Shown here piece by piece: positions 42,063 through 50,500 of a stretch of DNA of 64,000 nucleotides; within the stretch, counting starts at the first letter, position 1; every line of letters starts with the position of its first letter. The DNA is taken from assembly GCA_964486935.1 (NCBI GenBank), contig CAZAPG010000023.1, forward strand, positions 37,011 through 101,010. The letters are read 5' to 3'. A program made the position numbers and the translations under genes. The notes under the pieces are model-generated. The model saw only the letters and a program-made list of their open reading frames with translations. It did no database searches and was not told the DNA's origin. The stretch is from CAZAPG01 sp964486935 (GTDB lineage: Bacteria > Chloroflexota > Anaerolineae > 4572-78 > J111).

Positions 42063-43064
42063 TTACCACACGCCGGGGATACCGTGCTCAAGCTGAATGG
42101 TGGCGACCACCTGCCCGTGGTCAGACTCCCAAAATGGAATCCGGTCATCGCTTAAGGTTTCATCAATCAGGTGGTCATTAAAAACCTTTACATATTCTAC
42201 ATAGCCTAACCGTTGGGGGTTTTGGCGCACAAATTCCTGGCTTACTAAAATATGGTCAAGGCTGTCGTAATGGCCGTTGTGCAGGTGGGTGTAGTAAACA
42301 TCGCGATAGCTTTGCCGGGCCTGAATGTCTTTAACGTTGTACAGGTGAACATCCCACAACTGCCGCTTCACTTCCATAGGCAGGTTGCGCCACGGTTCCG
42401 TACCGACCATAATTTCGCTGGTAACGGCCTGGCCGTCATCGTTAAAATCGCCCATAACAATTACGGGCAGGTTGGTGTTTTCTAGTTCATCCAGCAGCAG
42501 GTGGCGCAGCGCGGTGGCTTCGGCGGCCCTAATCATCAGCGAGCGGGCATGTCCCAGAGCTTGCTCGCGGGGGTCGTGCGGATTTACCTCATCGGGCACT
42601 TTGGGGCGTTTGGATTTGAGGTGAACAACAAATACCATCACGTCCAGCTCATCGCTGAGTCGCATTTTGACTTTTAACACCGGCCGCGAAAAGTTAGAAA
42701 TAGGTACGGCTACGCCGTCAATTTCCAGTTGGGCTTTTGGAGGAAACTCGGGGATGATATCGTGCTCTAAAATTGGGAAACGGGAAACCAACCCCACTGC
42801 CGGCCCGTCGCCGCTTCTTTCGCCCACGCTAATGCTGGCTTTTTCGTAAATTCCGCTGGCCTCTAATACATTATTCAACGCAGCAATGTGAAAAATTTCC
42901 TGAAAACCAACAATATCGGCGTTCATTCGCTTAAGTTGATAGGCAAGCCAGCTAACCTTTTTTTCATAATCTTCCCGGCGATACTGGCGATTGTAATACC
43001 GCTCTTCTGGTAAGGCCAGATTGAGTAAATTAAATGTGCCAACTTTAAAATATTTTCGACTCAT
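42063..43064 (-). CDS. endonuclease/exonuclease/phosphatase family protein
   Basis: A 333-residue EEP-fold metal-dependent phosphodiesterase. Catalytic motifs are complete: FNLLNLALPE, GFQEIFHIAA with Glu, VIVMGDFNDDGQ, YDSLDHILVS, and ESDHGQVVAT near the C terminus. No signal peptide is present, so it acts in the cytoplasm. ATG 43064 is preceded by AAAGAGG; the upstream in-frame extension to 43124 is unlike the family. The substrate may be DNA, phosphoinositide-like or another phosphodiester. Confidence 0.9.
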   Translation of the reverse strand: MSRKYFKVGTFNLLNLALPEERYYNRQYRREDYEKKVSWLAYQLKRMNADIVGFQEIFHIAALNNVLEASGIYEKASISVGERSGDGPAVGLVSRFPILEHDIIPEFPPKAQLEIDGVAVPISNFSRPVLKVKMRLSDELDVMVFVVHLKSKRPKVPDEVNPHDPREQALGHARSLMIRAAEATALRHLLLDELENTNLPVIVMGDFNDDGQAVTSEIMVGTEPWRNLPMEVKRQLWDVHLYNVKDIQARQSYRDVYYTHLHNGHYDSLDHILVSQEFVRQNPQRLGYVEYVKVFNDHLIDETLSDDRIPFWESDHGQVVATIQLEHGIPGVW

Positions 43065-43192
43065 TCTTAACCTCTTTGTTATAAAATAGAATTGAGTTTG
43101 GAGATTGTTTAAATAGTGGCACAACTTTGCAATTAGCGCAACTAGAAAAAAGTACCGCGGGGGTTTTGTGCGTTGTTGCGGGGGGAAACAGC

Positions 43193-43223
43193 AAATAAAA
43201 GCCCCGATTTTATCATCGGGGCT
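43193..43223 (-). terminator. intrinsic terminator of the 43-codon gene
   Basis: On the minus strand AGCCCCGAT-GATAAA-ATCGGGGCT (perfect 9-bp stem) runs into TTTTATTTG. It lies 26 bases after the stop at 43250. Confidence 0.85.
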
Positions 43224-43249
43224 GGCTGTAAGCGCCGGTTTGGCTGGTG

Positions 43250-43381
43250 TTAAATGTCAAACTGAAAGTGGCGCTCGTAACGTGAACAGGCGCTGAGAAA
43301 ATTATTCAGTTCGCGCCATTCGGTATAAAAATAGATGAATGGTTTAAAACCTGTTTTGATTAAAAAATTAATCTTCCCCAT
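43250..43381 (-). CDS. small protein gene, 43 aa
   Basis: The reading frame encodes MGKINFLIKTGFKPFIYFYT and ends FSACSRYERHFQFDI. The product is aromatic and basic, with no clear transmembrane helix. The ATG is preceded by AAGGGGG with 7 bases spacing, and a strong intrinsic terminator follows the stop, both on the minus strand. This complete transcription and translation frame is the reason I call it a gene despite its length. I recognise no family or function. Confidence 0.65.
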   Translation of the reverse strand: MGKINFLIKTGFKPFIYFYTEWRELNNFLSACSRYERHFQFDI

Positions 43382-43533
43382 CACGTTGCCCCCTTGCAAT
43401 TTGATAATGTATTACACACTTGATAGTATACTGGTAAATGCTGTGAGAGATATTAGTATCTTCTATGAATTCGGTTAGAATCTTTGGGGAGTTGGACAGT
43501 CCCTATGCCTGCGGCGGCAACGAAGAATGAAAA

Positions 43534-43616
43534 TGTCATTGCGAGGAGCGGTTTTTGCGACGAAGCAATCTCTTCACTGCCAGGTGGAGACTGCTTCGCT
43601 CACGCTCGCAGTGACA
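43534..43616. repeat. TGTCATTGCGAG inverted-repeat element
   Basis: TGTCATTGCGAG at the left is mirrored by CTCGCAGTGACA at the right, and CGACGAAGCAATCTC by GAGACTGCTTCG inside. Elements with these ends occur in many bacterial genomes between genes. The 326-base gap up to 43708 also holds the AGACCT palindrome and the leader repeat. Confidence 0.7.
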
Positions 43617-43642
43617 CCAACGAAGTCTATTTACAAGGGAGC

Positions 43643-43675
43643 AGACCTTTGAGGTTTTCAAAACCTCAAAGGTCT
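43643..43675. repeat. AGACCT palindrome, copy 2
   Basis: AGACCTTTGAGGTTT, loop TCA, AAACCTCAAAGGTCT: perfect 15-bp arms. It is flanked by ATTTACAAGGGAG (43629-43641) and TTATTTTCAAGGGAG (43686-43700), an imperfect direct repeat. Confidence 0.75.
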
Positions 43676-43685
43676 AGACAATCTG

Positions 43686-43700
43686 TTATTTTCAAGGGAG
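43686..43700 (+). repeat. leader-repeat tail supplying the patatin Shine-Dalgarno
   Basis: TTATTTTCAAGGGAG, the same tail as in the leaders at 28361 and 39904, ends 7 bases before the patatin ATG and contains its AGGGAGG ribosome site. Confidence 0.65.
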
Positions 43701-43707
43701 GCGTCCA

Positions 43708-44886
43708 ATGAAATACGACCTTGTTTTTGAAGGAGGCGGGGCCAAGGGTATGGTTTTTGTGGGGGCCATGCAGGCATTTGAAGCGAAAGGACACACTTAT
43801 GGTCGTCTGCTGGGAACCTCGGCGGGGGCAATTACGGCGGCGCTGTTGGCGGCCGGTTACTCGGCCCAGGAAATGCTGGAGGTTTTGAACGAAAAGGAAA
43901 GCGGCAAATCGGTGTTTTTGAGCTTCTTGAGCACGCCCACCGGCTTTGACAGAAAATACATTGAAAACAGCGTCACCTACACCTTTTTACAGCGAGTCAA
44001 CATCCCGCTGGTGCCGGAGAGTGTGGAGCGAGCGGTAGACAACTGGCTGATTAACGCCCTGATGCTGCAATCCGGCTATCGCAGCCTGTTCTCGTTTGTA
44101 GAGTTGGGCGGCTGGTTTTCGGCCCACAAATTTATTGAATGGATGGCCCAAAAGCTAGACAGCGGCGTTTACCGGGGGCAGCCGCGCCGCTTTAGCCAGA
44201 TGACCCTGGCCGAATTTTTTGCGGCCACCGGCGCCGAACTATCGGTGGTGGCCTCCGATACGGTGGGCGAGCAAATGCTGGTGCTGAACCACCTTACCGC
44301 CCCTAATTGCCCGCTGGTCTGGGCTGTTCGCATGTCGATGAGCATTCCACTGCTGTGGCCCGAAGTGGAGTGGCAGGCCGGCTGGGGCCGCTACCGCAAC
44401 AGAGATATTACCGGCCATCTCGTTGTTGACGGGGGCTTGCTGTCCAACTTTCCGCTGGAGTTATTCATTTCAAACCAGCCCCACGTGACCAATGTGATGG
44501 GCCCCAAGCAAAGCGAAGGAGTGCTGGGCCTGTTAATTGACGAAACCCTGCCGGTTGAAAACGCCCCGGTTAATATAGGAAACCCCTCGCTTGATATTAA
44601 AGAGCTGCGCACGGTGCGGCGCATTGGGCGGCTGCTTAACACCGCGCTCCAGGCAAACGATAAAATGGTCATCGATTCCTTTGAACAGCTTGTGGTGCGA
44701 CTCCCGGCCCAGGGTTACGGTATCATCGAGTTTGATATGAGCGACCGGCGCAGAGAGGCGTTGGTCACGGCAGGTCGAGAGAAAATGCTGCAATATTTTG
44801 ACCAGCAAGGCGTGAGAATGTATCGCCTGGATGAGTCGACCAGCCGCCAGGCCGATAAAATTGCCACCCATCTGTTGAGCCAATAA
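43708..44886 (+). CDS. patatin-like phospholipase
   Basis: A 392-residue lipid acyl hydrolase with the Ser-Asp dyad. The oxyanion loop is FEGGGAKGMVFVGAM at the N terminus, the nucleophile in LLGTSAGAITAALL (G-x-S-x-G), and the catalytic Asp in VVDGGLLSNFPLELF. It is cytoplasmic or membrane-peripheral; no signal peptide. Convergent with plsC and followed by cdsA, it suggests phospholipid turnover at this locus. The ribosome site comes from a repeat tail. Confidence 0.93.
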   Translation: MKYDLVFEGGGAKGMVFVGAMQAFEAKGHTYGRLLGTSAGAITAALLAAGYSAQEMLEVLNEKESGKSVFLSFLSTPTGFDRKYIENSVTYTFLQRVNIPLVPESVERAVDNWLINALMLQSGYRSLFSFVELGGWFSAHKFIEWMAQKLDSGVYRGQPRRFSQMTLAEFFAATGAELSVVASDTVGEQMLVLNHLTAPNCPLVWAVRMSMSIPLLWPEVEWQAGWGRYRNRDITGHLVVDGGLLSNFPLELFISNQPHVTNVMGPKQSEGVLGLLIDETLPVENAPVNIGNPSLDIKELRTVRRIGRLLNTALQANDKMVIDSFEQLVVRLPAQGYGIIEFDMSDRRREALVTAGREKMLQYFDQQGVRMYRLDESTSRQADKIATHLLSQ

Positions 44887-44896
44887 CCGGTACAGG

Positions 44897-45535
44897 TTAC
44901 TCCCAGGCCGGCAGTTCGGCCTGCTCGGCCAGTTGGCGCATGGTCGACTCATAAGCCTGCATGGTGGCCTCTACCGAGCCGCGCCATTGTAAGGGATTGC
45001 CAATTAATACGTCTGAAAAAAAGGGCACCAGCAGAAACTCGCCCCTGGGCAGGGCTTTGCCCAAATTGCGCATAAAAACAGGGATGATGGGGATTTCGGG
45101 GTGGCGCTCAACCAAACGCGAAACGCCGCTTTTAAATTGACCCATCTCCTCCGGCGCGCCGCGAGAACCTTCGGGATATAACACCAAAATCTGGCCGCTT
45201 TGCAGCGCCTCCGACATTTGGGCCAGGGGGTTGCTGTTTTTGTGGATGCGGCGGCGGTCGATGGGGATAATGCGCATAATATTCAGGCTGAACCAGGCCA
45301 GCAGTTTGTTGCTTAAAAAATAATCCGCCGCCGCTACGGGTCTAACCTGGTGCAATTGGGCCAGGGGCCACAACGAAAGCAGAACCAGCGTGTCGAGGTG
45401 GCTGTTGTGGTTGGCCGCTACAATGGCCGGGCCTTTTAGCGGCAGGTAATCTCGCCCCTGAACATTCAGGCCAATAATAATCATAATCAGAGGGCGAACA
45501 AACAGCGCAAAAAACATAATCTGCAAAAGTTTCAT
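44897..45535 (-). CDS. plsC: lysophospholipid/1-acylglycerol-3-phosphate acyltransferase
   Basis: A 212-residue PlsC-type acyltransferase. Motif I NHNSHLDTLVLL holds the catalytic His and Asp; PEGSRGAPEEMGQFKSGVSR is motif III, and IIPVFMRNLG motif IV. One N-terminal hydrophobic helix (LQIMFFALFVRPLIMIIIGL) anchors it. It would make phosphatidate, the substrate of CdsA, whose gene lies two bases upstream on the same strand, so the pair forms an operon of phospholipid synthesis. Confidence 0.93.
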   Translation of the reverse strand: MKLLQIMFFALFVRPLIMIIIGLNVQGRDYLPLKGPAIVAANHNSHLDTLVLLSLWPLAQLHQVRPVAAADYFLSNKLLAWFSLNIMRIIPIDRRRIHKNSNPLAQMSEALQSGQILVLYPEGSRGAPEEMGQFKSGVSRLVERHPEIPIIPVFMRNLGKALPRGEFLLVPFFSDVLIGNPLQWRGSVEATMQAYESTMRQLAEQAELPAWE

Positions 45536-45537
45536 GC

Positions 45538-46488
45538 TTACCCCCCCTGATAGCGCAGATAATAAATCAGGTAAAAATACAGCGGCGCGGTAAAAATAAT
45601 CGAATCGATGCGATTGAGCATACCGCCATGGCCGGGGGTCATGGTGCCGCGGTCTTTTAAGTGCAGGTCTTGTTTGATGGCGGCCAGCGTAACGTAGCCA
45701 ACAAAGCTGGTAATGGCAATGATTGCCCCCACCCCCACCGCCTGCGCCGGGGTAAAAGGCGTGAGCAGTGGTGCGGTTAGCCAGCCCAGCAGCGCCGACG
45801 TGCCTGTGCTGCCGGCCAGGCTGGCCCAGGTGCGGGTGGTGCTTACTTTAAGCCTGAGCCAGGGCCGGTTGAAAATACGGCCAAACACAAATTGAGCTAC
45901 ATCGCTAAGTTGGGTAAGAATTATCAGAAAAAGAAAAAGACCCGCGCCTCCGGCCACGGGATTTACCGGCAACGGCAGCGCCAACAAGTAGGCCAGATAA
46001 CCCAAACTATAAATGGTCATCAACATCCCCCAATTCAAGGTGCTGTATGCCTTTAAAAAGCCCTGAGACTCGCCTACAACGACCATTAATAAAACCAAAA
46101 ACAAAAACAGGTAGAGCGGCAAAAACGCCACAAATGCCGCAAACCAGCCTTGCCAGATAAAGTAAAATTGAATAGGGATAGCCAGGTAGGCAAAAAACAA
46201 CACTCTGCGGTCGGCCCGGCGAGTGGGGGTAATAGACAGAAATTCCTTAAAAGCCAAAAAAGAGATAAAGGCAATAAACAGCAGCAGGTAATTGCGGCTA
46301 AACACAACAGCCAGGGCAAACACGCCGGTCATAATCCACGCAAATTGAAGCCGCAACCCAATTTTTGGTAGATTATGCGCCGGCCTGAGCCGGTTGAGGA
46401 GCCAGTAGCCCAGCGTGGCTGCAACCAAAATTATAATAACCGCGCCGGTAACAATTGCCACATTCCAGTTGTTTTGAAAAAACGCCAC
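45538..46488 (-). CDS. cdsA: phosphatidate cytidylyltransferase
   Basis: A 316-residue membrane enzyme making CDP-diacylglycerol. It has about eight transmembrane helices; the CDP-OH-related signature is near the C terminus: LKDRGTMTPGHGGMLNRIDSI, matching the CdsA pattern with KDxGxxLPGHGGxxDRxDS, where the usual Asp after GGxx is Asn (MLNRID). The start is GTG 46488, with GAGGAG 8 bases upstream. It is followed by plsC. Confidence 0.93.
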   Translation of the reverse strand: MAFFQNNWNVAIVTGAVIIILVAATLGYWLLNRLRPAHNLPKIGLRLQFAWIMTGVFALAVVFSRNYLLLFIAFISFLAFKEFLSITPTRRADRRVLFFAYLAIPIQFYFIWQGWFAAFVAFLPLYLFLFLVLLMVVVGESQGFLKAYSTLNWGMLMTIYSLGYLAYLLALPLPVNPVAGGAGLFLFLIILTQLSDVAQFVFGRIFNRPWLRLKVSTTRTWASLAGSTGTSALLGWLTAPLLTPFTPAQAVGVGAIIAITSFVGYVTLAAIKQDLHLKDRGTMTPGHGGMLNRIDSIIFTAPLYFYLIYYLRYQGG

Positions 46489-46556
46489 GGGGCGACTCCT
46501 CAGTTGAGCTAATTCTCATTTTACTGTATTTTTGTTTATAATAGAAGGAGGCATTT

Positions 46557-47318
46557 ATGAATAATGGATATTACGTTCCCAAAAAAGCAATGGTCATTGT
46601 TGCCCACCCCGACGATATTGAATTTAGCTGCGCCGGCACGGTTGCCCGGTGGGTTAAAGATGGAGCCGAAGTGGTGTATGTGCTCTGCACCAGCGGCGAT
46701 GTGGGCATTGCCGAACCGGGCATGACCAAAGAAAAAGCAGCCAAAATTAGAGAAGCCGAACAATTAGCTGCTGCCCAGGTAGTGGGCGTTAAAGACGTTA
46801 TCTTTTTGCGAGAGCCGGACGGTATGCTGGAAAATACTATGGCGCTGCGCAAGCGGCTGGTGCGCGAAATCAGGCGCTTTAAACCCGAAGTGGTCATTTG
46901 CGGCGACCCCACCGTGGTTTTGGCCAGGTCAGACTACATTAACCACCCCGACCACCGGGCGGCAGCCGGAGCCGCGCTGGATGCGGTTTTTCCGGCGGCG
47001 GGCCAGCCCAACCTGTTTGAAGAACTGGCCCAAGAGGGGTTGACCGCTCACAAAGTGCGTAAAGTATACATCATCAGCTTTGGCGAAGGCGACTATTTTG
47101 TCAACATTACCGATACCCTTGACTTGAAAATAGAGGCTCTCAGAAAACATGCCAGCCAGATGGGCGACTGGGACCCGGAACCGCGCCTCAAAGAGTGGTC
47201 GGCCGAAACCGCCCAGGGCAAAGAAATGACCTACGCCGAAGCGTTCAAGGTGGTAACGCTCGTCAGCGACGAAGATTTTGCCAAAATGAATGGTCGAGAG
47301 AGCAACCCTCTGGAATGA
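46557..47318 (+). CDS. PIG-L family (LmbE-like) deacetylase
   Basis: A 253-residue zinc-dependent N-acetylglucosamine-type deacetylase. The zinc motif is VIVAHPDDIEFSCAGTVARW (AHPDD), with the second His in YINHPDHRAAAGAAL. Relatives act on N-acetylglucosaminyl compounds in mycothiol, bacillithiol or glycan synthesis. GGAGG lies five bases before the ATG and TATAAT just upstream. Its substrate here is not established; the DinB-like gene at 26482 hints at a low-molecular-weight thiol but is distant. Confidence 0.92.
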   Translation: MNNGYYVPKKAMVIVAHPDDIEFSCAGTVARWVKDGAEVVYVLCTSGDVGIAEPGMTKEKAAKIREAEQLAAAQVVGVKDVIFLREPDGMLENTMALRKRLVREIRRFKPEVVICGDPTVVLARSDYINHPDHRAAAGAALDAVFPAAGQPNLFEELAQEGLTAHKVRKVYIISFGEGDYFVNITDTLDLKIEALRKHASQMGDWDPEPRLKEWSAETAQGKEMTYAEAFKVVTLVSDEDFAKMNGRESNPLE

Positions 47319-47444
47319 ACATTGTGGTTTGTGGGTTGCCGCGTCGCAAACAGGTACTTTAGTTTCATTGAAATTGCCGATAAATTCTTACATAATCAAG
47401 CTGGTCAGGTTCAAGTAGCCCCAGCACGCTGGCCCGGAGACAAC

Positions 47445-48308
47445 ATGGTTGACACTGAGCAAGTTTTTGTTTACGGCACCCTGCGCCCGCCACAGCCCAA
47501 TACCCCCCCCGATGACAGCCGTTACTACCCCAATATTGTCTCCCATATTCGCCATGTTGCGCCGGCGCGGGTATCAAAGGCCGACCTGTACACCCTGGGC
47601 ACTTATCCGGCTGCCCGGCCGGGTAGCGGCCTTATTGTGGGAGATTTGCTGACGGTTGAGCCGGCGGCGCTGCCCATTATGGACCGCATCGAGGGTCATC
47701 CCACTTTTTTTCAGCGCGATAAGGTAACGGTTCAAACCGAAACCAGCCCGGTAGAAGCCTGGATTTACTGGGCGCCGCCAGGAATGGTGATTGGCCGGCG
47801 CAAAATTACCGGCGGCGATTGGTTTAAACGCGCCCACAATGATGGCCTGGAAGCAGAGGATTTTGCAGTCGATGAGTCTAACATTGATGAAACCCTGCTG
47901 GCCCTGGTTAAGCGTTTTGCCCAGGCCGAGTGCAGTTGGTTGAGCAGCGTGCGGCCAGATGGCCGCGCCCACAGCGCGCCTATTTGGCACGTTTGGTACC
48001 GGGGCCGGGCCTATGTAGTGGCGCAATCAACCGCAGTCAAAACCGTGAATATTTTGGAAAATCCCAATGTGGTCATTACCCACCCCGACCCGGTAAGCCC
48101 GGTAATTATCGAGGGATGGGCCACGCCGGCGCCCGCCCTGCAAAGCAGATTACAACCGCTGTTTGAGTCAAAATATAACTGGAACATCAGCACCGACCCC
48201 GATTACGACACCGTTATAGAAATTACCCCCACCAAACTAATTGCCTGGGGCGATTATGGCCAGGGGCGCTGGCCGGGCATCGACGTGTTGCAAATCTGGT
48301 CAATTTAA
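47445..48308 (+). CDS. fusion of gamma-glutamylcyclotransferase-like and PNPOx-like domains
   Basis: A 287-residue two-domain protein. Residues 1-125 are an AIG2/GGCT-like domain: VFVYGTLRPPQPN glycine loop and the catalytic Glu in DRIEGHPTFFQRD. Residues about 140-287 are a PNPOx-like split barrel: AECSWLSSVRPDGRAHSAPI and WHVWYRGRAYVVAQ. The start is ATG 47445, with CGGAGA upstream; an in-frame ATG at 47322 adds residues unlike either family. The two domains are normally separate genes. Glutathione-type peptide turnover linked to a flavin reductase is an inference. Confidence 0.87.
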   Translation: MVDTEQVFVYGTLRPPQPNTPPDDSRYYPNIVSHIRHVAPARVSKADLYTLGTYPAARPGSGLIVGDLLTVEPAALPIMDRIEGHPTFFQRDKVTVQTETSPVEAWIYWAPPGMVIGRRKITGGDWFKRAHNDGLEAEDFAVDESNIDETLLALVKRFAQAECSWLSSVRPDGRAHSAPIWHVWYRGRAYVVAQSTAVKTVNILENPNVVITHPDPVSPVIIEGWATPAPALQSRLQPLFESKYNWNISTDPDYDTVIEITPTKLIAWGDYGQGRWPGIDVLQIWSI

Positions 48309-48310
48309 AG

Positions 48311-48408
48311 GGTCTTCCCAAATTTTGGGAACAGACAGGGGGCGCGGGGGGTATCCCCCCGAATCCCCCCCGGTTTGCCCCAAATTCCTAAAATTTGGGA
48401 CGCACCCA
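48311..48408. mobile_element. MITE-like element, copy 1, with 8-bp target duplication
   Basis: The ends GGGTCTTCCC and GGGACGCACCC are inverted. The core GGGGGGTATCCCCCC recurs in copy 2 at 55781. AATTTAAA flanks it directly on both sides (48303-48310 and 48409-48416). There is no coding capacity. Confidence 0.8.
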
Positions 48409-48423
48409 ATTTAAAAAACAAAC

Positions 48424-48452
48424 TTTTCATAAAGCTGATTTGTGGCTATAAT
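48424..48452 (+). promoter_or_regulatory. candidate promoter of galE
   Basis: TTTTCA (48424-48429), 17 bp, TATAAT (48447-48452), 60 bases before the galE ATG. The MITE at 48311 ends 15 bases upstream of it. Confidence 0.6.
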
Positions 48453-48512
48453 CTTTAGCGTGTTCTGGCAAAACCCCAACCTGATTCCATCTTGAGAAAG
48501 GTCTAAAACCTC

Positions 48513-49493
48513 ATGAGCATTTTAGTAACCGGCGGCGCAGGTTACATTGGCAGCATTGTAGTTGAACAGTTGGCCGAAGCCGGCGAGTCGGTAATTGTTT
48601 ACGATAATCTTTATCAGGGCCACAAAGAAGCAGTTCATCCTAACGCCAAATTAATTGTTGGCGATTTGGCCGATGCCGGCGCCCTGAACAAAACCTTTGC
48701 CGACCACCAGATTGAGGCCATTATGCATTTTGCCTCGTATACGCTGGTGGGCGAATCGGTGGCGCACCCGTTTATGTATTTGGGCGACAACATTACCAAC
48801 GGGCTTAACCTGCTGCGGGCAGCTACCGGAGCCGGCGTCAAGCGGTTCATTCTCTCCTCTACGGCTAATTTGTTTGATGACCCGGAACAGATGCCCATTT
48901 CTGAAAAAGAGCGCATTGTGCCCGGCAGCCCCTACGGCGAGTCGAAATTTATTTTGGAGCGAATGCTCTACTGGCTGGATAAAACCAAAGGGCTAAAATA
49001 TGCGGCGTTGCGCTACTTCAATGCGGCCGGGGCCACGCCGGAACGGGGCGAAGACCACGACCCCGAAACCCATATTATTCCACTCATCTTGCAGGTAGCC
49101 CTGGGCCAAAGACAAAAGTTTGTTATCTTTGGCAACGACTACCCCACCCCCGATGGCACCTGCATTCGCGATTATATTCACGTGTTAGATTTGGCTCAGG
49201 CTCATATTTTAGCTCTAAAAGCCTTGCAAGATGGGCCTAGCCGCACTTACAATTTGGGAAATGGCAAGGGCTACAGCATCAACGAAGTCATCAATACGGC
49301 TCGCCAAATTACAGGCCACCCCATTCCCACCGAAGTTGGCGCTCGACGCCCCGGCGACCCGGCCACCCTCATTGCCTCTTCCGAGGCTATCAGGCGCGAG
49401 TTGGGCTGGCAGCCAAAGCACTCTGACCTTGAAACAATCATTGGCGATGCCTGGCGCTGGTTTCAAAAACATCCCCACGGTTATGCGTCGTAG
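48513..49493 (+). CDS. galE: UDP-glucose 4-epimerase
   Basis: A 326-residue extended SDR enzyme interconverting UDP-glucose and UDP-galactose. The NAD motif is VTGGAGYIGSIVVEQL (GxxGxxG); the catalytic Ser is in FILSSTANLFDDPE and Tyr-Lys in SPYGESKFILE; LRYFNAAGATPERGED is family-typical. It provides a hexose donor for the glycan genes that follow. The GalE-specific Tyr/Asn pair at the active site is intact as far as can be read. Confidence 0.94.
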   Translation: MSILVTGGAGYIGSIVVEQLAEAGESVIVYDNLYQGHKEAVHPNAKLIVGDLADAGALNKTFADHQIEAIMHFASYTLVGESVAHPFMYLGDNITNGLNLLRAATGAGVKRFILSSTANLFDDPEQMPISEKERIVPGSPYGESKFILERMLYWLDKTKGLKYAALRYFNAAGATPERGEDHDPETHIIPLILQVALGQRQKFVIFGNDYPTPDGTCIRDYIHVLDLAQAHILALKALQDGPSRTYNLGNGKGYSINEVINTARQITGHPIPTEVGARRPGDPATLIASSEAIRRELGWQPKHSDLETIIGDAWRWFQKHPHGYAS

Positions 49494-49556
49494 GGGTTTG
49501 TTGTAAAATATCTTTAACTATTTATTCAGGCCATTATGTAATATGGAAAGTTGATC

Positions 49557-50246
49557 ATGAGTACAAAGATTTTGCTGGTAGATGATGACGAGCTTTTGTG
49601 CAAAACTTTTCAACTCATTCTCACCGATATGGGCTTTGGGGTGGAAATGGCGCACACAGGCGTAGAAGGTTTGAAAAAAGCCTACACCGTTCAACCCGAC
49701 GTAATTTTGCTGGATGTGATGATGCCCGATATGGATGGCTGGGAAACGTGCCAGCGCTTCAAAGAGATGTGCGATGTACCCATTATCATGCTTACAGCTA
49801 TCGACTCGCAGGAAAATGTGATTAAAGGGTTAGACCTGGGGGCCGATGATTACATTGTAAAAACCGTTACCGCCGAAGAATTGGGCGCGCGGATTCGGGC
49901 AGTGATGCGGCGGGCTAATCGAGCCAATGTTAGCAGCGGCAAACAGAAACCAATCATCACCCAGGATAACCTGGTGATTGATTTTGACAAGCACGAAGTA
50001 ACCCTCGATAACGAGCGCGTTGACCTCAGCCCTACCGAGTTTCGGCTGCTATCGGTGATGGCCCGGCACAAAGGCCGGGTGCTGCCGCACGATTTTTTGC
50101 TAACCCAGGTTTGGGGGCCGGAATACATTGGCGAGATTGACTACCTGCGCCTGTACATCAGTTATCTGCGCCGCAAACTGGAGAAAGACCCCTCAAATCC
50201 AACGCTTATCTTTAACGAATGGGGCGTTGGTTATCGGTTTGGCTAA
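49557..50246 (+). CDS. OmpR/PhoB-family response regulator, intact receiver
   Basis: A 229-residue two-domain regulator. The receiver has ILLVDDDELL, the phospho-acceptor Asp in VILLDVMMPDMDG, Thr in IIMLTAI, and the Lys in DDYIVKTVTAEEL. The C-terminal winged helix (DLSPTEFRLLSVMARHKG, then DYLRLYISYLRRKLE) is of the OmpR/PhoB class that binds tandem heptamers. GGAAAG lies before ATG 49557. It is followed by the palindrome at 50269 and stands just upstream of the degenerate kinase pair, so it is a good candidate to bind the nearby triple-heptamer boxes; that is inference. Confidence 0.93.
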   Translation: MSTKILLVDDDELLCKTFQLILTDMGFGVEMAHTGVEGLKKAYTVQPDVILLDVMMPDMDGWETCQRFKEMCDVPIIMLTAIDSQENVIKGLDLGADDYIVKTVTAEELGARIRAVMRRANRANVSSGKQKPIITQDNLVIDFDKHEVTLDNERVDLSPTEFRLLSVMARHKGRVLPHDFLLTQVWGPEYIGEIDYLRLYISYLRRKLEKDPSNPTLIFNEWGVGYRFG

Positions 50247-50268
50247 CATTTATGGTTAATAGCCGTAA

Positions 50269-50302
50269 AGACCCTAAAGGTCTTTTAAGACCTTTAGGGT
50301 CT
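50269..50302. repeat. AGACCC palindrome, copy 3
   Basis: AGACCCTAAAGGTCTT and its exact complement with a 2-base loop (16-bp arms), 22 bases after the stop of the response regulator. It may end that transcript. Related in plan, not in every base, to copies at 6844 and 43643. Confidence 0.7.
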
Positions 50303-50358
50303 AGCTGTCGCCTCAAAAAATACCTCTCAATAGCGTAATTTGCGCTTCCCCACGCTAT

Positions 50359-50414
50359 TTCTAACTTTTTTCCTACAATTTTCACACAGCTTTATCATTA
50401 AGTATTGTTAAACT
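50359..50414 (+). promoter_or_regulatory. triple-heptamer activator site and promoter, copy A (kinase gene)
   Basis: TTCTAAC (50359), TTCCTAC (50370) and TTCACAC (50381) are spaced exactly 11 bp apart, with 4-bp spacers. After 21 bp comes the -10-like TAAACT (50409-50414). Copies C and B at 52583 and 56028 have the same geometry. This period fits head-to-tail binding by OmpR/PhoB-type regulators. Confidence 0.8.
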
Positions 50415-50500
50415 GACATCACAGGTTTACAGGGCTTAAAATGGCCCCATTTTTTATTGCCCAATCCTGCACCATAACATTACTTGAAAATGAGGTGGGT

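Noticed and set aside
43518..43625. CAACGAAG on both sides of the TGTCATTGCGAG element as a target duplication
   Set aside because: On the left it is separated from the element by eight bases and by one on the right, so it is not a clean duplication.
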